DNA from: Oceanobacillus alkalisoli
GTDB lineage: Bacteria > Bacillota > Bacilli > Bacillales > Amphibacillaceae
Direction: 5' to 3'
Length of the DNA stretch: 64,000 nt
NCBI RefSeq assembly: GCF_021556485.1
Contig: NZ_JAKGBW010000003.1
Span: forward strand, 1-64,000
Positions 55,771-64,000 of this stretch are shown piece after piece. Both the position numbers and the translations under genes were made by a program. The notes under the pieces were generated by a model that saw only the letters and a program-made list of their open reading frames with translations, did not search any database and had not been told where the DNA came from. Every line of letters starts with the position of its first letter. The first letter of the stretch is position 1.

Positions 55771-55860
55771 ACATCGTTTTGCGATGTTCTCGAAATAAGT
55801 ATATAAGAAACGTAAATCCGTGCCGACGGATTTACCCTGTAAACGTATACTTATCTCGAA
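55771..55860. repeat. Long palindrome at the 3' end of mpg
   Basis: Inner perfect 10-bp stem GTAAATCCGT/ACGGATTTAC (55812-55821, 55825-55834). Outer arms TCGAAATAAGTATA (55790-55803) and TATACTTATCTCGA (55846-55859) also pair with one mismatch. A further stem ACATCG/CGATGT lies at 55771-55787. The right outer arm contains the mpg stop codon. It may act as the mpg terminator but lacks a T-run. Confidence 0.6.
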
Positions 55861-56450
55861 ACATAGGAGTTACCGGCCATCCAAAAACGGTAAGGATAGT
55901 CACGGGCTTCTTCTGTATTTGGTATTCCAATACGCGGTCCTGTCATGATTTCATCAATCCGGGCACCTTCTGTGATATATAATGGTTGTTTATATATTGG
56001 TTCGCCATACATTTGCATCGTTATCCCTAGCGCTTTCGTCAGTTTCCCCGGTCCGCTCGTCAAATTTTGTATTTTTTTGACTGGACGTTTTTGCATCATT
56101 AAGTCTACTCCACTATACGGTTCAATCGCGCGGATAAGGACTGCTTCCGGCTCACCAACTTCTCCGCTCACGATATTCAGGAGGCAATGGGTATGCATTT
56201 GATACGTGTAAATAAGGCCAGCTTGATGATACATAATTTCCGTTCGCTTCGTTCGCCTGTATCCATAACTATGAGCTGCGCGGTCCAGAGCACCGAGATA
56301 AGCTTCTGTTTCAACAATCACCCCAGAACTTAATCCTTCTTCTGTTTCATGGACAAGTATTTTACCGATAAGTTGTTTGGCAAGCGTGAGCGTCGGCTGC
56401 TTATAGAAACTTTCGGGTAGTAATTGAAAACTATTTTCATTGGTTATCAT
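55851..56450 (-). CDS. mpg: DNA-3-methyladenine glycosylase (AAG/MPG family)
   Basis: A 199-residue base-excision repair enzyme of the human AAG fold. Catalytic Glu lies in GVIVETEAYLG; other landmarks are AAHSYGYRRTKR, LIRAIEPYSG and SGPGKLTKALGI. It removes alkylated purines. The length is normal for bacteria. AAAGGAAAT precedes the ATG. It is inserted between ccdA and yneF relative to B. subtilis, where the homologue (yxlJ) is elsewhere. It probably has its own promoter. Confidence 0.93.
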   Translation of the reverse strand: MITNENSFQLLPESFYKQPTLTLAKQLIGKILVHETEEGLSSGVIVETEAYLGALDRAAHSYGYRRTKRTEIMYHQAGLIYTYQMHTHCLLNIVSGEVGEPEAVLIRAIEPYSGVDLMMQKRPVKKIQNLTSGPGKLTKALGITMQMYGEPIYKQPLYITEGARIDEIMTGPRIGIPNTEEARDYPYRFWMAGNSYVSR

Positions 56451-56484
56451 TCGGCATTTCCTTTCTGGTGATTATACGATATAT

Positions 56485-56530
56485 AAAAACCACTCTGTTC
56501 TGTTCCATTTTAACAGAAAAAGTGGTTTTG
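56485..56530 (-). terminator. Terminator of yneF
   Basis: Minus-strand AAAACCACT...AGTGGTTTT with inner CTGTT/AACAG pairing, followed by TATATA. It lies 20 bp after the yneF stop codon. Confidence 0.8.
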
Positions 56531-56549
56531 GATTTGTATGATGATATTT

Positions 56550-56771
56550 TTACTTATCTACCTGGTTATTCATTGCGCGCATCATTTGATTAATCTTCTT
56601 TTGTGATGGCTTTTGGCCCATTTGCATCATTAATGTACGAAGCATTTGCTCATTGATTGGCGGATTCTTTTTCAAGTAGTTCATCATATATTTTCTTGCG
56701 ATAAAAAACCCAAGAGCAACACCTGCTACTAAAGCTGCAATAGCAATTAATACTACCCAAATTGTGCTCAT
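56550..56771 (-). CDS. yneF: Small membrane protein YneF (UPF0154)
   Basis: A 73-residue protein with one N-terminal helix (about 4-25, with [16 protein letters not shown]) and a cytoplasmic tail carrying [20 protein letters not shown], the UPF0154 signature. Function unknown, conserved across Firmicutes. GAAGGAGG precedes the ATG. It follows sirA by 44 bp as in B. subtilis. Confidence 0.92.
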   Translation of the reverse strand: MSTIWVVLIAIAALVAGVALGFFIARKYMMNYLKKNPPINEQMLRTLMMQMGQKPSQKKINQMMRAMNNQVDK

Positions 56772-56815
56772 GTCTGTCTTCCTCCTTCGTTACTCTCTTC
56801 ATCAAGTATATATAA

Positions 56816-57265
56816 TCATGGGTAAGAATACAATATTTGATTATTGATCAATTTATGATTTTTAACAGATAACCAACCATAATCATTCAAACGATTATTT
56901 ATGACAAAATAAAATCCTGGTGATTGACGAAGGATTGGAAAAAAGAATTCTTCTGCCTCTTGAATGGATGAACAAGTTAGTTCAATATGGTGACCATCCT
57001 CATAGATCGTCAAACTTTTACCTTCCCAAAAAAGCTGTATGTATTTATCTTTCTTTTCTACGTTCACGTCATCGGTTAAGGTTCGCAGATAAGCTGCAAT
57101 GAGCGATAACTGGAGTGGTTCAATGACATAATTATATTGTAACTGCAAATAAGTTAGCTTCGGACAATCCTTAAACTCTTTAAAGAACCGGAACAGTACC
57201 CCCGTCTTATAGAAATAATGTACGGCTATCTCAGCTTTAACAGAAAAAATAGAATACGTATACAT
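56816..57265 (-). CDS. sirA: Sporulation inhibitor of replication SirA (YneE)
   Basis: A ~149-residue protein resembling SirA: N-terminal MYTYSIFSVKAEIAVHYFYK, central aromatic/acidic region, and C-terminal NDYGWLSVKNHKLI corresponding to the YGWL motif of B. subtilis SirA. SirA binds DnaA domain I to stop re-initiation at sporulation onset. AAAGGAG lies 8 nt before the ATG at 57263-57265; an upstream TTG three codons earlier has no proper spacing. Position between tkt and yneF supports the call. Sequence similarity is modest, as usual for this family. Confidence 0.82.
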   Translation of the reverse strand: MYTYSIFSVKAEIAVHYFYKTGVLFRFFKEFKDCPKLTYLQLQYNYVIEPLQLSLIAAYLRTLTDDVNVEKKDKYIQLFWEGKSLTIYEDGHHIELTCSSIQEAEEFFFPILRQSPGFYFVINNRLNDYGWLSVKNHKLINNQILYSYP

Positions 57266-57287
57266 GGAAAGCACTCCTTTTCATCCC

Positions 57288-57353
57288 ATTATACGTATTC
57301 CGCGACACGATTACTGTCATATTCTGTTGTAAACTTCCACTAGTTTTGTCGAT
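57288..57353. promoter_or_regulatory. sirA promoter region with possible Spo0A box
   Basis: TTTTGTCGAT at 57344-57353 matches 9 of 10 positions of the 0A-box (TTTTGTCRAA). A minus-strand -10 TATAAT lies at 57288-57293 without a good -35, as expected for an activated promoter. sirA is Spo0A-dependent in B. subtilis. The box is rather far upstream of the -10, so the assignment is tentative. Confidence 0.35.
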
Positions 57354-57357
57354 TAAG

Positions 57358-57407
57358 AGACCGGATCTCTAAAACAGCTGGTGTTTAGAGATCCGTTCTT
57401 CTTAATT
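57358..57407 (-). terminator. Terminator of tkt
   Basis: Minus-strand CGGATCTCTAAAC...GTTTTAGAGATCCG stem (57362-57395) with a short loop. It lies 27 bp after the tkt stop codon. The T-run is weak. Confidence 0.7.
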
Positions 57408-57421
57408 GAATCTAGTTAACC

Positions 57422-59422
57422 TTAGTTGTTAACAAGTTTTTCAGTAAGTTGAACGACATTTTGGACAGTAAAGCCATATTCTGCTACAACGGTATCTCCA
57501 GGAGCGGATGCACCGAAGCGGTCAATCGCTAGGATATCGCCTTCTGCTCCTGTGTAACGGTCCCATCCAAAAGATGCGCCCATTTCTATACCAAGTCGTT
57601 TTGTAACATTCTTAGGAAGTACACTTTCTTTATATGCTTCGTCTTGTTTGTTAAAGCGATCCCATGATGGCATGCTTACAACGGAGACGTCAATTCCTTT
57701 TTCTTTTAGCGCTTTTTGTGCTTCTACAGCAAGCTGTACTTCAGAACCTGTTGCTAGAAGTAACGCATCTGCTGTTTCTTTCTCAGCTGCACTTACAACG
57801 TATGCACCCTTCTTCACGCCTTCATAAGCGTTCTTGTCTGTGCCCGGAAGAGTCGGTAAATTTTGTCTTGTAAGGACAAGCGCTGTCGGCTCATCTTTAG
57901 ACTCTAAAGCAAGTCTCCATGCTGCAGCAGTTTCATTTGCATCTGCCGGACGGATTAAGGAAAGGCCTGGCATTGCACGTAATGCTGCAAGATGTTCAAC
58001 CGGCTCGTGAGTTGGTCCATCTTCTCCTACTGCAATCGAGTCATGGGTAAACACATATGTTACTGGTGTCTTCATGATTGATGCAAGACGGATGGATGGG
58101 CGCAGGTAATCACTGAACACAAAGAACGTTCCACCGTAGACTTTCAGACCGCCGTGAAGTGCCATACCGTTTAAGGCAGCACCCATTGCGTGTTCACGAA
58201 CACCAAACCAGATGTTGCGTCCAGCATAATTTGCTTTCGTAAAGTCACCTTCATCGTCCATCATTGTTTTGTTTGAACCTGCTAAGTCTGCACTACCTCC
58301 GAAGAATGTAGGAACTGCTTTAGCAATAGCATTTAACACTTCACCAGAGGAAGCACGAGTTGCAAGGGAGCTTCCTTCTTCAAATACAGGAATAGCTTCT
58401 TCCCAATTAACTGGAAGTTCGCCGTTCATAGCTTGTTCCAACTGTGCTGCTTCTTCCGGATATTTTTCCTTATACGCAGCGAATTGGTCATTCCAAGCAT
58501 CTTCAGCTTTCTTACCATCATCTTGGATCTTCTCTTTGAAATCAGCGTACACTTCTTCCGGTACGTTGAATTCTTCGTGAGCCCATTTGTAATACTCTTT
58601 CGTAAGTGTTACCTCATCTTTACCTAGTGGCGCTCCGTGGGATGCGGCAGAGTTTGATTTGTTCGGAGAGCCGTATCCGATAATCGTTTTCACTTCAATT
58701 AAAGTAGGCTGATCCGTGTTTGCTTGCGCTTCCTTAATTGCTGCTCGGAGCGCATCCACATCATTACCATCTTCAACACGGATTACTTGCCAGCCATATG
58801 CTTTGAAACGGCTTTCTGTATCCTCTGAGAAGGATCTGTCAAGTTCACCATCTAAAGAAATATCGTTTGAGTCATATAAAACAATTAATTTATCTAAGCC
58901 AAGGTGGCCAGCTAGAGAAGCCGCCTCATGCGAGATACCTTCCATCAAGTCACCGTCGCTTACAAGTGCGTACGTATAATGATCGACGATGGATGCATCT
59001 TCTTTATTAAATCTAGCAGCAAGATGTTCTTCTGCCATCGCCATACCAACGGACATCGCAATACCTTGTCCAAGTGGGCCAGTTGTTGCTTCTACACCAT
59101 CTGTGTCGAGAACTTCCGGGTGACCTGGTGTACGGGAATTCCACTGACGAAAGTTTTTCAAGTCATCAATTGTAACATCATAGCCTGAAAGATGTAAAAG
59201 ACTGTATAAAAGCATCGATCCGTGTCCAGCAGATAAAACGAAACGGTCACGGTTAAACCATTTTGAGTTTTTCGGATTATGATTCATAAAATCAGTCCAT
59301 AGCGTGTAAGCCATAGGCGCAGCACCCATCGGCAAGCCGGGGTGACCGGAATTAGCTTTTTCAATCGCATCGATGGAAAGCGTGCGGATCGTGTTAATTG
59401 ATAGTTGTTCAATATTAGACAT
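57422..59422 (-). CDS. tkt: Transketolase
   Basis: A 666-residue thiamine-diphosphate enzyme of the pentose phosphate pathway. Key regions are [18 protein letters not shown], the ThDP/Mg motif GDGDLMEG-like segment ([20 protein letters not shown]), [17 protein letters not shown] and [20 protein letters not shown]. The length is standard. AAAGGAG precedes the ATG. It lies between ynzC and sirA as in B. subtilis. No riboswitch or special site is visible in the 100-bp upstream gap. Confidence 0.96.
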   Translation of the reverse strand: MSNIEQLSINTIRTLSIDAIEKANSGHPGLPMGAAPMAYTLWTDFMNHNPKNSKWFNRDRFVLSAGHGSMLLYSLLHLSGYDVTIDDLKNFRQWNSRTPGHPEVLDTDGVEATTGPLGQGIAMSVGMAMAEEHLAARFNKEDASIVDHYTYALVSDGDLMEGISHEAASLAGHLGLDKLIVLYDSNDISLDGELDRSFSEDTESRFKAYGWQVIRVEDGNDVDALRAAIKEAQANTDQPTLIEVKTIIGYGSPNKSNSAASHGAPLGKDEVTLTKEYYKWAHEEFNVPEEVYADFKEKIQDDGKKAEDAWNDQFAAYKEKYPEEAAQLEQAMNGELPVNWEEAIPVFEEGSSLATRASSGEVLNAIAKAVPTFFGGSADLAGSNKTMMDDEGDFTKANYAGRNIWFGVREHAMGAALNGMALHGGLKVYGGTFFVFSDYLRPSIRLASIMKTPVTYVFTHDSIAVGEDGPTHEPVEHLAALRAMPGLSLIRPADANETAAAWRLALESKDEPTALVLTRQNLPTLPGTDKNAYEGVKKGAYVVSAAEKETADALLLATGSEVQLAVEAQKALKEKGIDVSVVSMPSWDRFNKQDEAYKESVLPKNVTKRLGIEMGASFGWDRYTGAEGDILAIDRFGASAPGDTVVAEYGFTVQNVVQLTEKLVNN

Positions 59423-59523
59423 AATTATCTCCTTTCAAAATTCCACTATAGTATGTATCTATTTACTATTCTATAATGAATGTGCAAACTTCACAAGCAA
59501 ATTAAGTCGATTGCCTAAACAAA

Positions 59524-59757
59524 TTAATGTTTTTCATTCCTTTTTTGCATATCTTTCACTTTGAGCGGGGTAACGTCATTACCTGCCGGATCAATAATTT
59601 TAACGGTTTTCAACTGATTTGTGAATGAACCGCGGATGTTTTGCAAATATTCTTCCCGGAGCTGTTTTTGCTCCGATTTCTCTTTTTCAGTTAGACCGGA
59701 TGTTTTGGATTTCTTTGCAAGCTCGTTAATTCGTGCAAGTTTTTCTTTCGTTAACAT
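59524..59757 (-). CDS. ynzC: DUF896/UPF0291 protein YnzC
   Basis: A 77-residue protein of two helices plus a basic tail: LARINELAKKSKTSGLTEKE, EQKQLREEYLQNIRGSFTNQ, IIDPAGNDVTPLKVK. B. subtilis YnzC is a two-helix protein of unknown function in the LexA-regulated yneA-yneB-ynzC operon. AAAGGAGG lies 7 nt before the ATG at 59755-59757. Here a terminator (59896-59925) separates it from yneB, so SOS control may be weaker. Confidence 0.92.
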   Translation of the reverse strand: MLTKEKLARINELAKKSKTSGLTEKEKSEQKQLREEYLQNIRGSFTNQLKTVKIIDPAGNDVTPLKVKDMQKRNEKH

Positions 59758-59895
59758 CAATAAACCTCCTTTATCGTTTCCTTTAAGAGGGTATTTAAAG
59801 TATTATCTAGATTATAATACTACCCTACTGCGCAACATAATAACAGAATTTATATTGTATTTTTGTGATTTTCCCCTTCCTTTATAATGCATACA

Positions 59896-59926
59896 ACAAA
59901 AAAAGACAAGTATTACAACTTGTCAT
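59896..59926 (-). terminator. Terminator after yneB
   Basis: Minus-strand GACAAGT, 6-nt loop, ACTTGTC, then TTTTTTTG (59905-59924 stem). It begins 9 bp after the yneB stop codon. Confidence 0.85.
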
Positions 59927-59934
59927 TTGTGAGG

Positions 59935-60594
<660 letters not shown>

Positions 60595-60616
60595 TCAATT
60601 TCCCCTTCTTAGTCGA

Positions 60617-60724
60617 TTAGGCATTGGCAATGAGAGAGAAATACAAGAATACCAAAGTTAAGATGAAACCGATAGTAAAAAATATATCTTCTTTGGAAAA
60701 CTTAGCAAATAGTCTATTTAGCAT
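60617..60724 (-). CDS. 35-aa single-helix membrane microprotein in the yneA position (SOS-controlled)
   Basis: The ORF MLNRLFAKFSKEDIFFTIGF continues ILTLVFLYFSLIANA to its stop. Residues 14-33 form one membrane helix. CAGGAGG lies 9 nt before the ATG at 60722-60724; a longer frame to 60835 runs through the LexA boxes and has no ribosome site. It sits exactly where B. subtilis has yneA, the SOS cell-division inhibitor, and a LexA box abuts its ribosome site. Unlike YneA (about 105 aa) it has no LysM domain, resembling instead the short TM-only part. A division-inhibitor role is inference. Confidence 0.65.
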   Translation of the reverse strand: MLNRLFAKFSKEDIFFTIGFILTLVFLYFSLIANA

Positions 60725-60745
60725 TACAGAATCCTCCTGTTTTTT

Positions 60746-60819
60746 CGAACCTTTGTTCTTAGAACATATTATCGCACGAACAAATGGTCCTGTCAATGTT
60801 TTTTTCGAACGAATGTTTG
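60746..60819. promoter_or_regulatory. Three LexA boxes between the microORF and lexA
   Basis: CGAACCTTTGTTCT (60746-60759, last base off), CGAACAAATGGTCC (60777-60790, weaker) and CGAACGAATGTTTG (60806-60819, full match to CGAACNNNNGTTYG). The first abuts the microORF ribosome site and the third lies 62 bp before lexA. They should mediate lexA autoregulation and SOS induction of the divergent operon. Confidence 0.88.
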
Positions 60820-60881
60820 CATAAACTTTCCTCAAGTGATAAACTAGTAATAATAAATCCTATGTAAGAGGTGATAAATAG

Positions 60882-61505
60882 ATGACAAAAGTTTCTAAAA
60901 GACAACAGATGATTTTAGATTTTATAAAAGACGAAGTTCATGCAAAAGGTTATCCACCATCCGTTCGGGAGATTGCTGTTGCAGTCGGTCTTGCATCCAG
61001 TTCGACCGTACATGGACATTTGGAAAGGTTAGAAGCGAAAGGGTTTATCCGTCGTGACCCGACTAAACCAAGAGCCATTGAAATATTAGATCAAGACGGT
61101 GAAGGTAATATCCCGAAAAATCAAGCCCGTTATGCTCCAGTAATCGGAAAAGTTACTGCTGGAATCCCGATTACCGCTGTTGAAAATATTGAAGAATATG
61201 TTCCAGTTCCTAGCTCCCATGCGAGTTCGGACGATAATTTATTTGTTCTAGTCATTGAAGGCGAAAGTATGATTGAAGCAGGGATTCTTGAAGGTGATAT
61301 GGTGATTGTAAAACAGCAAAACATGGCTGATAATGGAGATATCGTTGTAGCAATGACAGATGATGACGAGGCAACCGTCAAACGTTTCTTTAAAGAAGAA
61401 AAAATGATTCGCTTGCAGCCGGAAAATGCTACGATGGAACCATTATTTTATGAAAAGGTTAGTATTTTAGGTAAAGTCATTGGATTGTACAGAGATATAC
61501 ATTAA
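60882..61505 (+). CDS. lexA: SOS repressor LexA
   Basis: A 207-residue repressor: N-terminal winged helix ([35 protein letters not shown]), the self-cleavage site Ala-Gly near 91-92 in VTAGIPITA, and the peptidase Ser-Lys dyad at about S129 (GESM) and K167 (TVKRFF). RecA-stimulated cleavage induces SOS genes. AAGAGGTGA precedes the ATG. LexA boxes upstream indicate autoregulation and control of the divergent microORF-yneB operon. Confidence 0.96.
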   Translation: MTKVSKRQQMILDFIKDEVHAKGYPPSVREIAVAVGLASSSTVHGHLERLEAKGFIRRDPTKPRAIEILDQDGEGNIPKNQARYAPVIGKVTAGIPITAVENIEEYVPVPSSHASSDDNLFVLVIEGESMIEAGILEGDMVIVKQQNMADNGDIVVAMTDDDEATVKRFFKEEKMIRLQPENATMEPLFYEKVSILGKVIGLYRDIH

Positions 61506-61548
61506 AAAACATCTGATCTTCGCATTCAGTGCAAAGATCAGATGTTTT
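61504..61548 (+). terminator. Terminator of lexA
   Basis: AAAACATCTGATCTT, 12-nt loop, AAGATCAGATGTTTT, then GTTTACT. It begins at the lexA stop codon. Confidence 0.88.
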
Positions 61549-61646
61549 GTTTACTAGATTAGGAAACGATGTGCTAGTGCAAACGCTCTTCGGTGGAACG
61601 AGTAATCGCAGTCCCAAATATTGCGAAAAGAATCGCGTTTTAACCT

Positions 61647-61668
61647 GCAAGGGCGCTTGCGCCCTTGT
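61647..61668 (-). terminator. Possible terminator of glnA
   Basis: A compact stem AAGGGCGC/GCGCCCTT (61649-61666) directly after the glnA stop codon on the minus strand. It lacks a T-run, so termination is uncertain. Confidence 0.45.
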
Positions 61669-61675
61669 TCATTGA

Positions 61676-63013
61676 TTAATAGGATGTTAGGTACTGTTCG
61701 CGTTCCCATGGATGCACCGTATTATTAAACATGCGCCATTCAAATTCTTTTGCTTCTACATAATTTTCATAGAGATGTTCTCCCAACGCCTGAATGATGA
61801 CAGAGTCCTTCTCCATCTCATCTAATGCTTCTTTCAATGTAGCTGGTAAATCTTTCACGCCACTTTCTATTCTTTCTTTTTTCGTCATTGCATAAATGTT
61901 TTGGTCAACTGCTTGAGGCGGTTGCTTTTTATGTTCAATTCCATCCAGTCCTGAAGCAAGTAGGACAGAGAGTGCCAAATATGGATTGGATGCCGGGTCA
62001 ACACTGCGCACCTCAACTCTCGTACCCATCCCTCTTGAACTTGGTATTCGTAGTAATGGACTCCGATTCGAACTGGACCAAGCTACATAACAAGGTGCTT
62101 GGTAACCTGGCACGAGCCGTTTATATGAGTTTACAATTGGGTTTGTTACTGCGGTGAAGTTCGTCGCATGTTCCAAAAGTCCTGCGATAAATTGATATGC
62201 CACATCTGTTAATTGGCGTTCGCTCGCTTCATCAAAAAATTTATTTTCACCATCTTTAAACAGAGACATATTGACGTGCATTCCTGAGCCATCTACACCA
62301 AATAATGGTTTTGGCATAAATGTCGCATGGAGATTATGTCTTCTTGCGACCGTTTTAACGACGAGTTTAAATGTTTGGATATCGTCTGCATGGCGTACGG
62401 CTTCTGAATATTCAAAGTCGATTTCATGCTGCCCTGGTGCCCCTTCATGGTGCGATGCTTCAATTTTAAAACCCATTTCTTCCAGCTCCAGTACGATATC
62501 TCTTCTGCAGCTTTCCCCGAGATCCGTCGGTGCAAGGTCAAAATAACCTCCATGGTCATTCAATTCAAGAATTGGTTCACCTTTTTCATTTAGCTTGAAT
62601 AAGAAAAATTCCGGTTCTGTACCAATATTAAATGTATCATAGCCTAGCTCTTCCATACGTTTCAAGTTTCTTTTTAAAATATAACGGGGACATCCAGAAA
62701 ACGGTGTTCCATCAGCATTGTAAATATCACAAATGAAACGGGCGACTTTTCCTTTATCAGATGTCCACGGAAAAACAACAAAGGAATCTAAGTCCGGATA
62801 TAAATACATGTCTGATTCTTCAATTCGCACAAAACCTTCAATTGAAGAACCATCAAACATCATCTTATTGTTTAACGCTTTATCCAATTGACTAAGTGGT
62901 ATTTCCACATTTTTAATCGTTCCAAGAATATCGGTAAATTGCAGTCTTATAAAGCGGACATTTTCTTCCTTTATCTTTTCTTTGATCGCTTCCTTTGTAA
63001 TTACGGTTCCCAA
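61676..63013 (-). CDS. glnA: Glutamine synthetase type I
   Basis: A 445-residue GSI-alpha enzyme making glutamine from glutamate and ammonia. Signatures are [20 protein letters not shown], the ATP/metal region [18 protein letters not shown], and [19 protein letters not shown]. It has no adenylylation tyrosine region, as expected for Bacillus, where feedback-inhibited GlnA also controls TnrA and GlnR. The start is TTG behind GGAGG. The repressor gene glnR, normally just upstream, is absent; the gene is 57 bp after ynbB. Confidence 0.96.
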   Translation of the reverse strand: MGTVITKEAIKEKIKEENVRFIRLQFTDILGTIKNVEIPLSQLDKALNNKMMFDGSSIEGFVRIEESDMYLYPDLDSFVVFPWTSDKGKVARFICDIYNADGTPFSGCPRYILKRNLKRMEELGYDTFNIGTEPEFFLFKLNEKGEPILELNDHGGYFDLAPTDLGESCRRDIVLELEEMGFKIEASHHEGAPGQHEIDFEYSEAVRHADDIQTFKLVVKTVARRHNLHATFMPKPLFGVDGSGMHVNMSLFKDGENKFFDEASERQLTDVAYQFIAGLLEHATNFTAVTNPIVNSYKRLVPGYQAPCYVAWSSSNRSPLLRIPSSRGMGTRVEVRSVDPASNPYLALSVLLASGLDGIEHKKQPPQAVDQNIYAMTKKERIESGVKDLPATLKEALDEMEKDSVIIQALGEHLYENYVEAKEFEWRMFNNTVHPWEREQYLTSY

Positions 63014-63035
63014 CTAAATCTCCTCCAGCTATTAG

Positions 63036-63058
63036 TTTGGATGTTAAAGCCATCCAAA
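63036..63058 (-). repeat. Small hairpin between ynbB and glnA
   Basis: TTTGGATG, 7-nt loop, CATCCAAA, perfect 8-bp stem. It could attenuate readthrough from ynbB into glnA. It does not match the GlnR/TnrA consensus TGTNAN7TNACA. Confidence 0.5.
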
Positions 63059-63070
63059 TATTACTATACC

Positions 63071-64000
63071 CTATTCGACAAGGAGAAAACCTTTTTTCTC
63101 AAGTGCAGTGACGGCACGCGTTAAGGCAAGTTTAACATGGGAATAAGTAAGCCCTCCTTGAACGTAAGCCGTGTAAGGTGCACGGATTGGTCCATCTGCA
63201 GAAAGTTCGATACTCGAACCTTGAATAAATGTTCCGCCTGCCATAATGACTTTATCTTCATAGCCTGGCATTTCGCTAGGATAAGGTGTCACGTAAGCAT
63301 TTACCGGAGAGTTCTCCTGGATTGCCTGACAAAATGCAATCATCTGATCTGCGGTATCAAATGTGACGGATTGAATTAGATCAGTACGTTTGCTTTGATA
63401 CGCCGGGGTCGTCGTAAATCCAGCCAATTCCAAAAATCGCGACGTGAATATCGCTCCTTTTAAAGCTTCACCGACAACATGAGGTGCAAGGAAAAAACCT
63501 TGAAAGAGCTCTTGCAGCATGTTTAATGTTGCTCCACTTTCTTTTCCTAATCCGGGTGCTGTTAAACGGTTGGCACATTGTTCGACCAAATGTTCATCTC
63601 CTACGATATATCCCCCGGAACGAACAATGCCTCCTCCTGGATTTTTAATAAGGGATCCAGCCATCAAGTTTACCCCTACATGTGTCGGTTCCAGTTCTTC
63701 CACAAATTCACCGTAACAATTATCAACAAATACGATGACGTCTTCTTTTATTTCTTTTACAAAATCGACCATTTCTTTAATCTCTGCTACAGTAAAAGAA
63801 GGACGATCATCATAACCTTTGGAACGCTGGATACCAATTACTTTTGTATTTGTCTGGATTTTTTGACTGACAGCAGCAAAGTCAACAGACCCGTCTTCCC
63901 GTAAAGCGACTTCTCCATAATCGATTGCGTACTCTTTTAATGACCCAGGTGTATTCCCTCTTTTACCGACTACTTCCTCAAGCGTATCATACGGTTTTCC
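63071..64000 (-). CDS. ynbB: PLP-dependent methionine gamma-lyase-family protein (YnbB), partial
   Basis: The 310 C-terminal codons of a fold-type I PLP enzyme; the N-terminus is beyond the right edge. The PLP lysine lies in IGIQRSKGYDDRPSF, and VDNCYGEFVEELEP plus GVNLMAGSLIKNPGGG are YnbB hallmarks (also called the aluminium-resistance family). The frame is open to the last base (GKPYDTLEEVVGKRGNTPGS at the edge). The reaction is unknown; related enzymes act on cystathionine or methionine. In B. subtilis ynbB precedes glnR-glnA; here it directly precedes glnA. Confidence 0.88.
   Translation of the reverse strand, partial: GKPYDTLEEVVGKRGNTPGSLKEYAIDYGEVALREDGSVDFAAVSQKIQTNTKVIGIQRSKGYDDRPSFTVAEIKEMVDFVKEIKEDVIVFVDNCYGEFVEELEPTHVGVNLMAGSLIKNPGGGIVRSGGYIVGDEHLVEQCANRLTAPGLGKESGATLNMLQELFQGFFLAPHVVGEALKGAIFTSRFLELAGFTTTPAYQSKRTDLIQSVTFDTADQMIAFCQAIQENSPVNAYVTPYPSEMPGYEDKVIMAGGTFIQGSSIELSADGPIRAPYTAYVQGGLTYSHVKLALTRAVTALEKKGFLLVE

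Noticed and set aside
60725-60835. N-terminal extension of the yneA-position ORF
   Set aside because: The extension runs through LexA boxes and lacks a ribosome site; the ATG at 60722-60724 has a strong one.
63014-63070. GlnR/TnrA site upstream of glnA
   Set aside because: The hairpin TTTGGATG/CATCCAAA does not fit TGTNAN7TNACA.

Overview
The window looks like chromosome of a low-GC, endospore-forming Bacillaceae, most likely a halotolerant relative of Oceanobacillus or Virgibacillus. Evidence for this: a gerA-type germination operon, spore genes tlp and sirA, Bacillus-type Shine-Dalgarno sites, and very acidic stretches such as the linker behind the lipobox of the peptide-binding lipoprotein. 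The genus is inference; Bacillaceae membership is well supported by gene content and order.

Layout. 1-580 is insertion-sequence debris: the left end of an IS21 element (24-bp terminal repeats plus the start of istA) abutting an orphan IS3 orfA. 633-5597 holds a five-gene minus-strand ABC-2 exporter cluster (two ATPases, two permeases, a YxlE-like small membrane protein) with a divergent winged-helix regulator. 6259-9476 is the glcT-ptsG glucose PTS locus with a readable RAT antiterminator. 9622-13126 holds a DUF420/CtaM-like gene, a SatD-DUF3307 pair of unknown function, and two decayed genes. 13168-16209 is csoR-copA-copZ copper efflux. 16333-20164 is a gerA-type operon behind a SigG-like promoter. 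20310-22481 is a TPP-riboswitch thiW-thiD-thiE operon. 22559-28453 encodes an oligopeptide ABC transporter with a divergent binding protein. 28496-33444 carries a PH-domain protein, ypcP and dynA. 33653-39442 is a leucine-degradation-like operon (yngJ, yngH, yngHB, yngF, yngE) led by a TetR gene that lacks a normal start codon.

From 40118 to 64000 the order closely follows the B. subtilis citB-lexA neighbourhood, read backwards: parC, parE, yneT, plsY, (folE2, yidD), yneQ, yneP, tlp, yneN, acnA, a PAS histidine kinase, yneK, ccdC, ccdA, (mpg), yneF, sirA, tkt, ynzC, yneB, a miniature yneA substitute, lexA, glnA, ynbB. Differences from that backbone are informative: ccdB and glnR are absent, yneA is replaced by a 35-codon one-helix ORF behind LexA boxes, and folE2-yidD and mpg are added.

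The most interesting items are the SatD protein (its N-terminus resembles a GGDEF/cyclase palm domain, joined to an HTH and coupled to a membrane protein), the 35-aa SOS-controlled membrane peptide, the TetR gene whose frame has only an ATT start, a 445-bp composite of inverted GC-rich repeats at 39571-40018, and several long perfect inverted repeats without an assigned role. No tRNA, rRNA or CRISPR array was seen.
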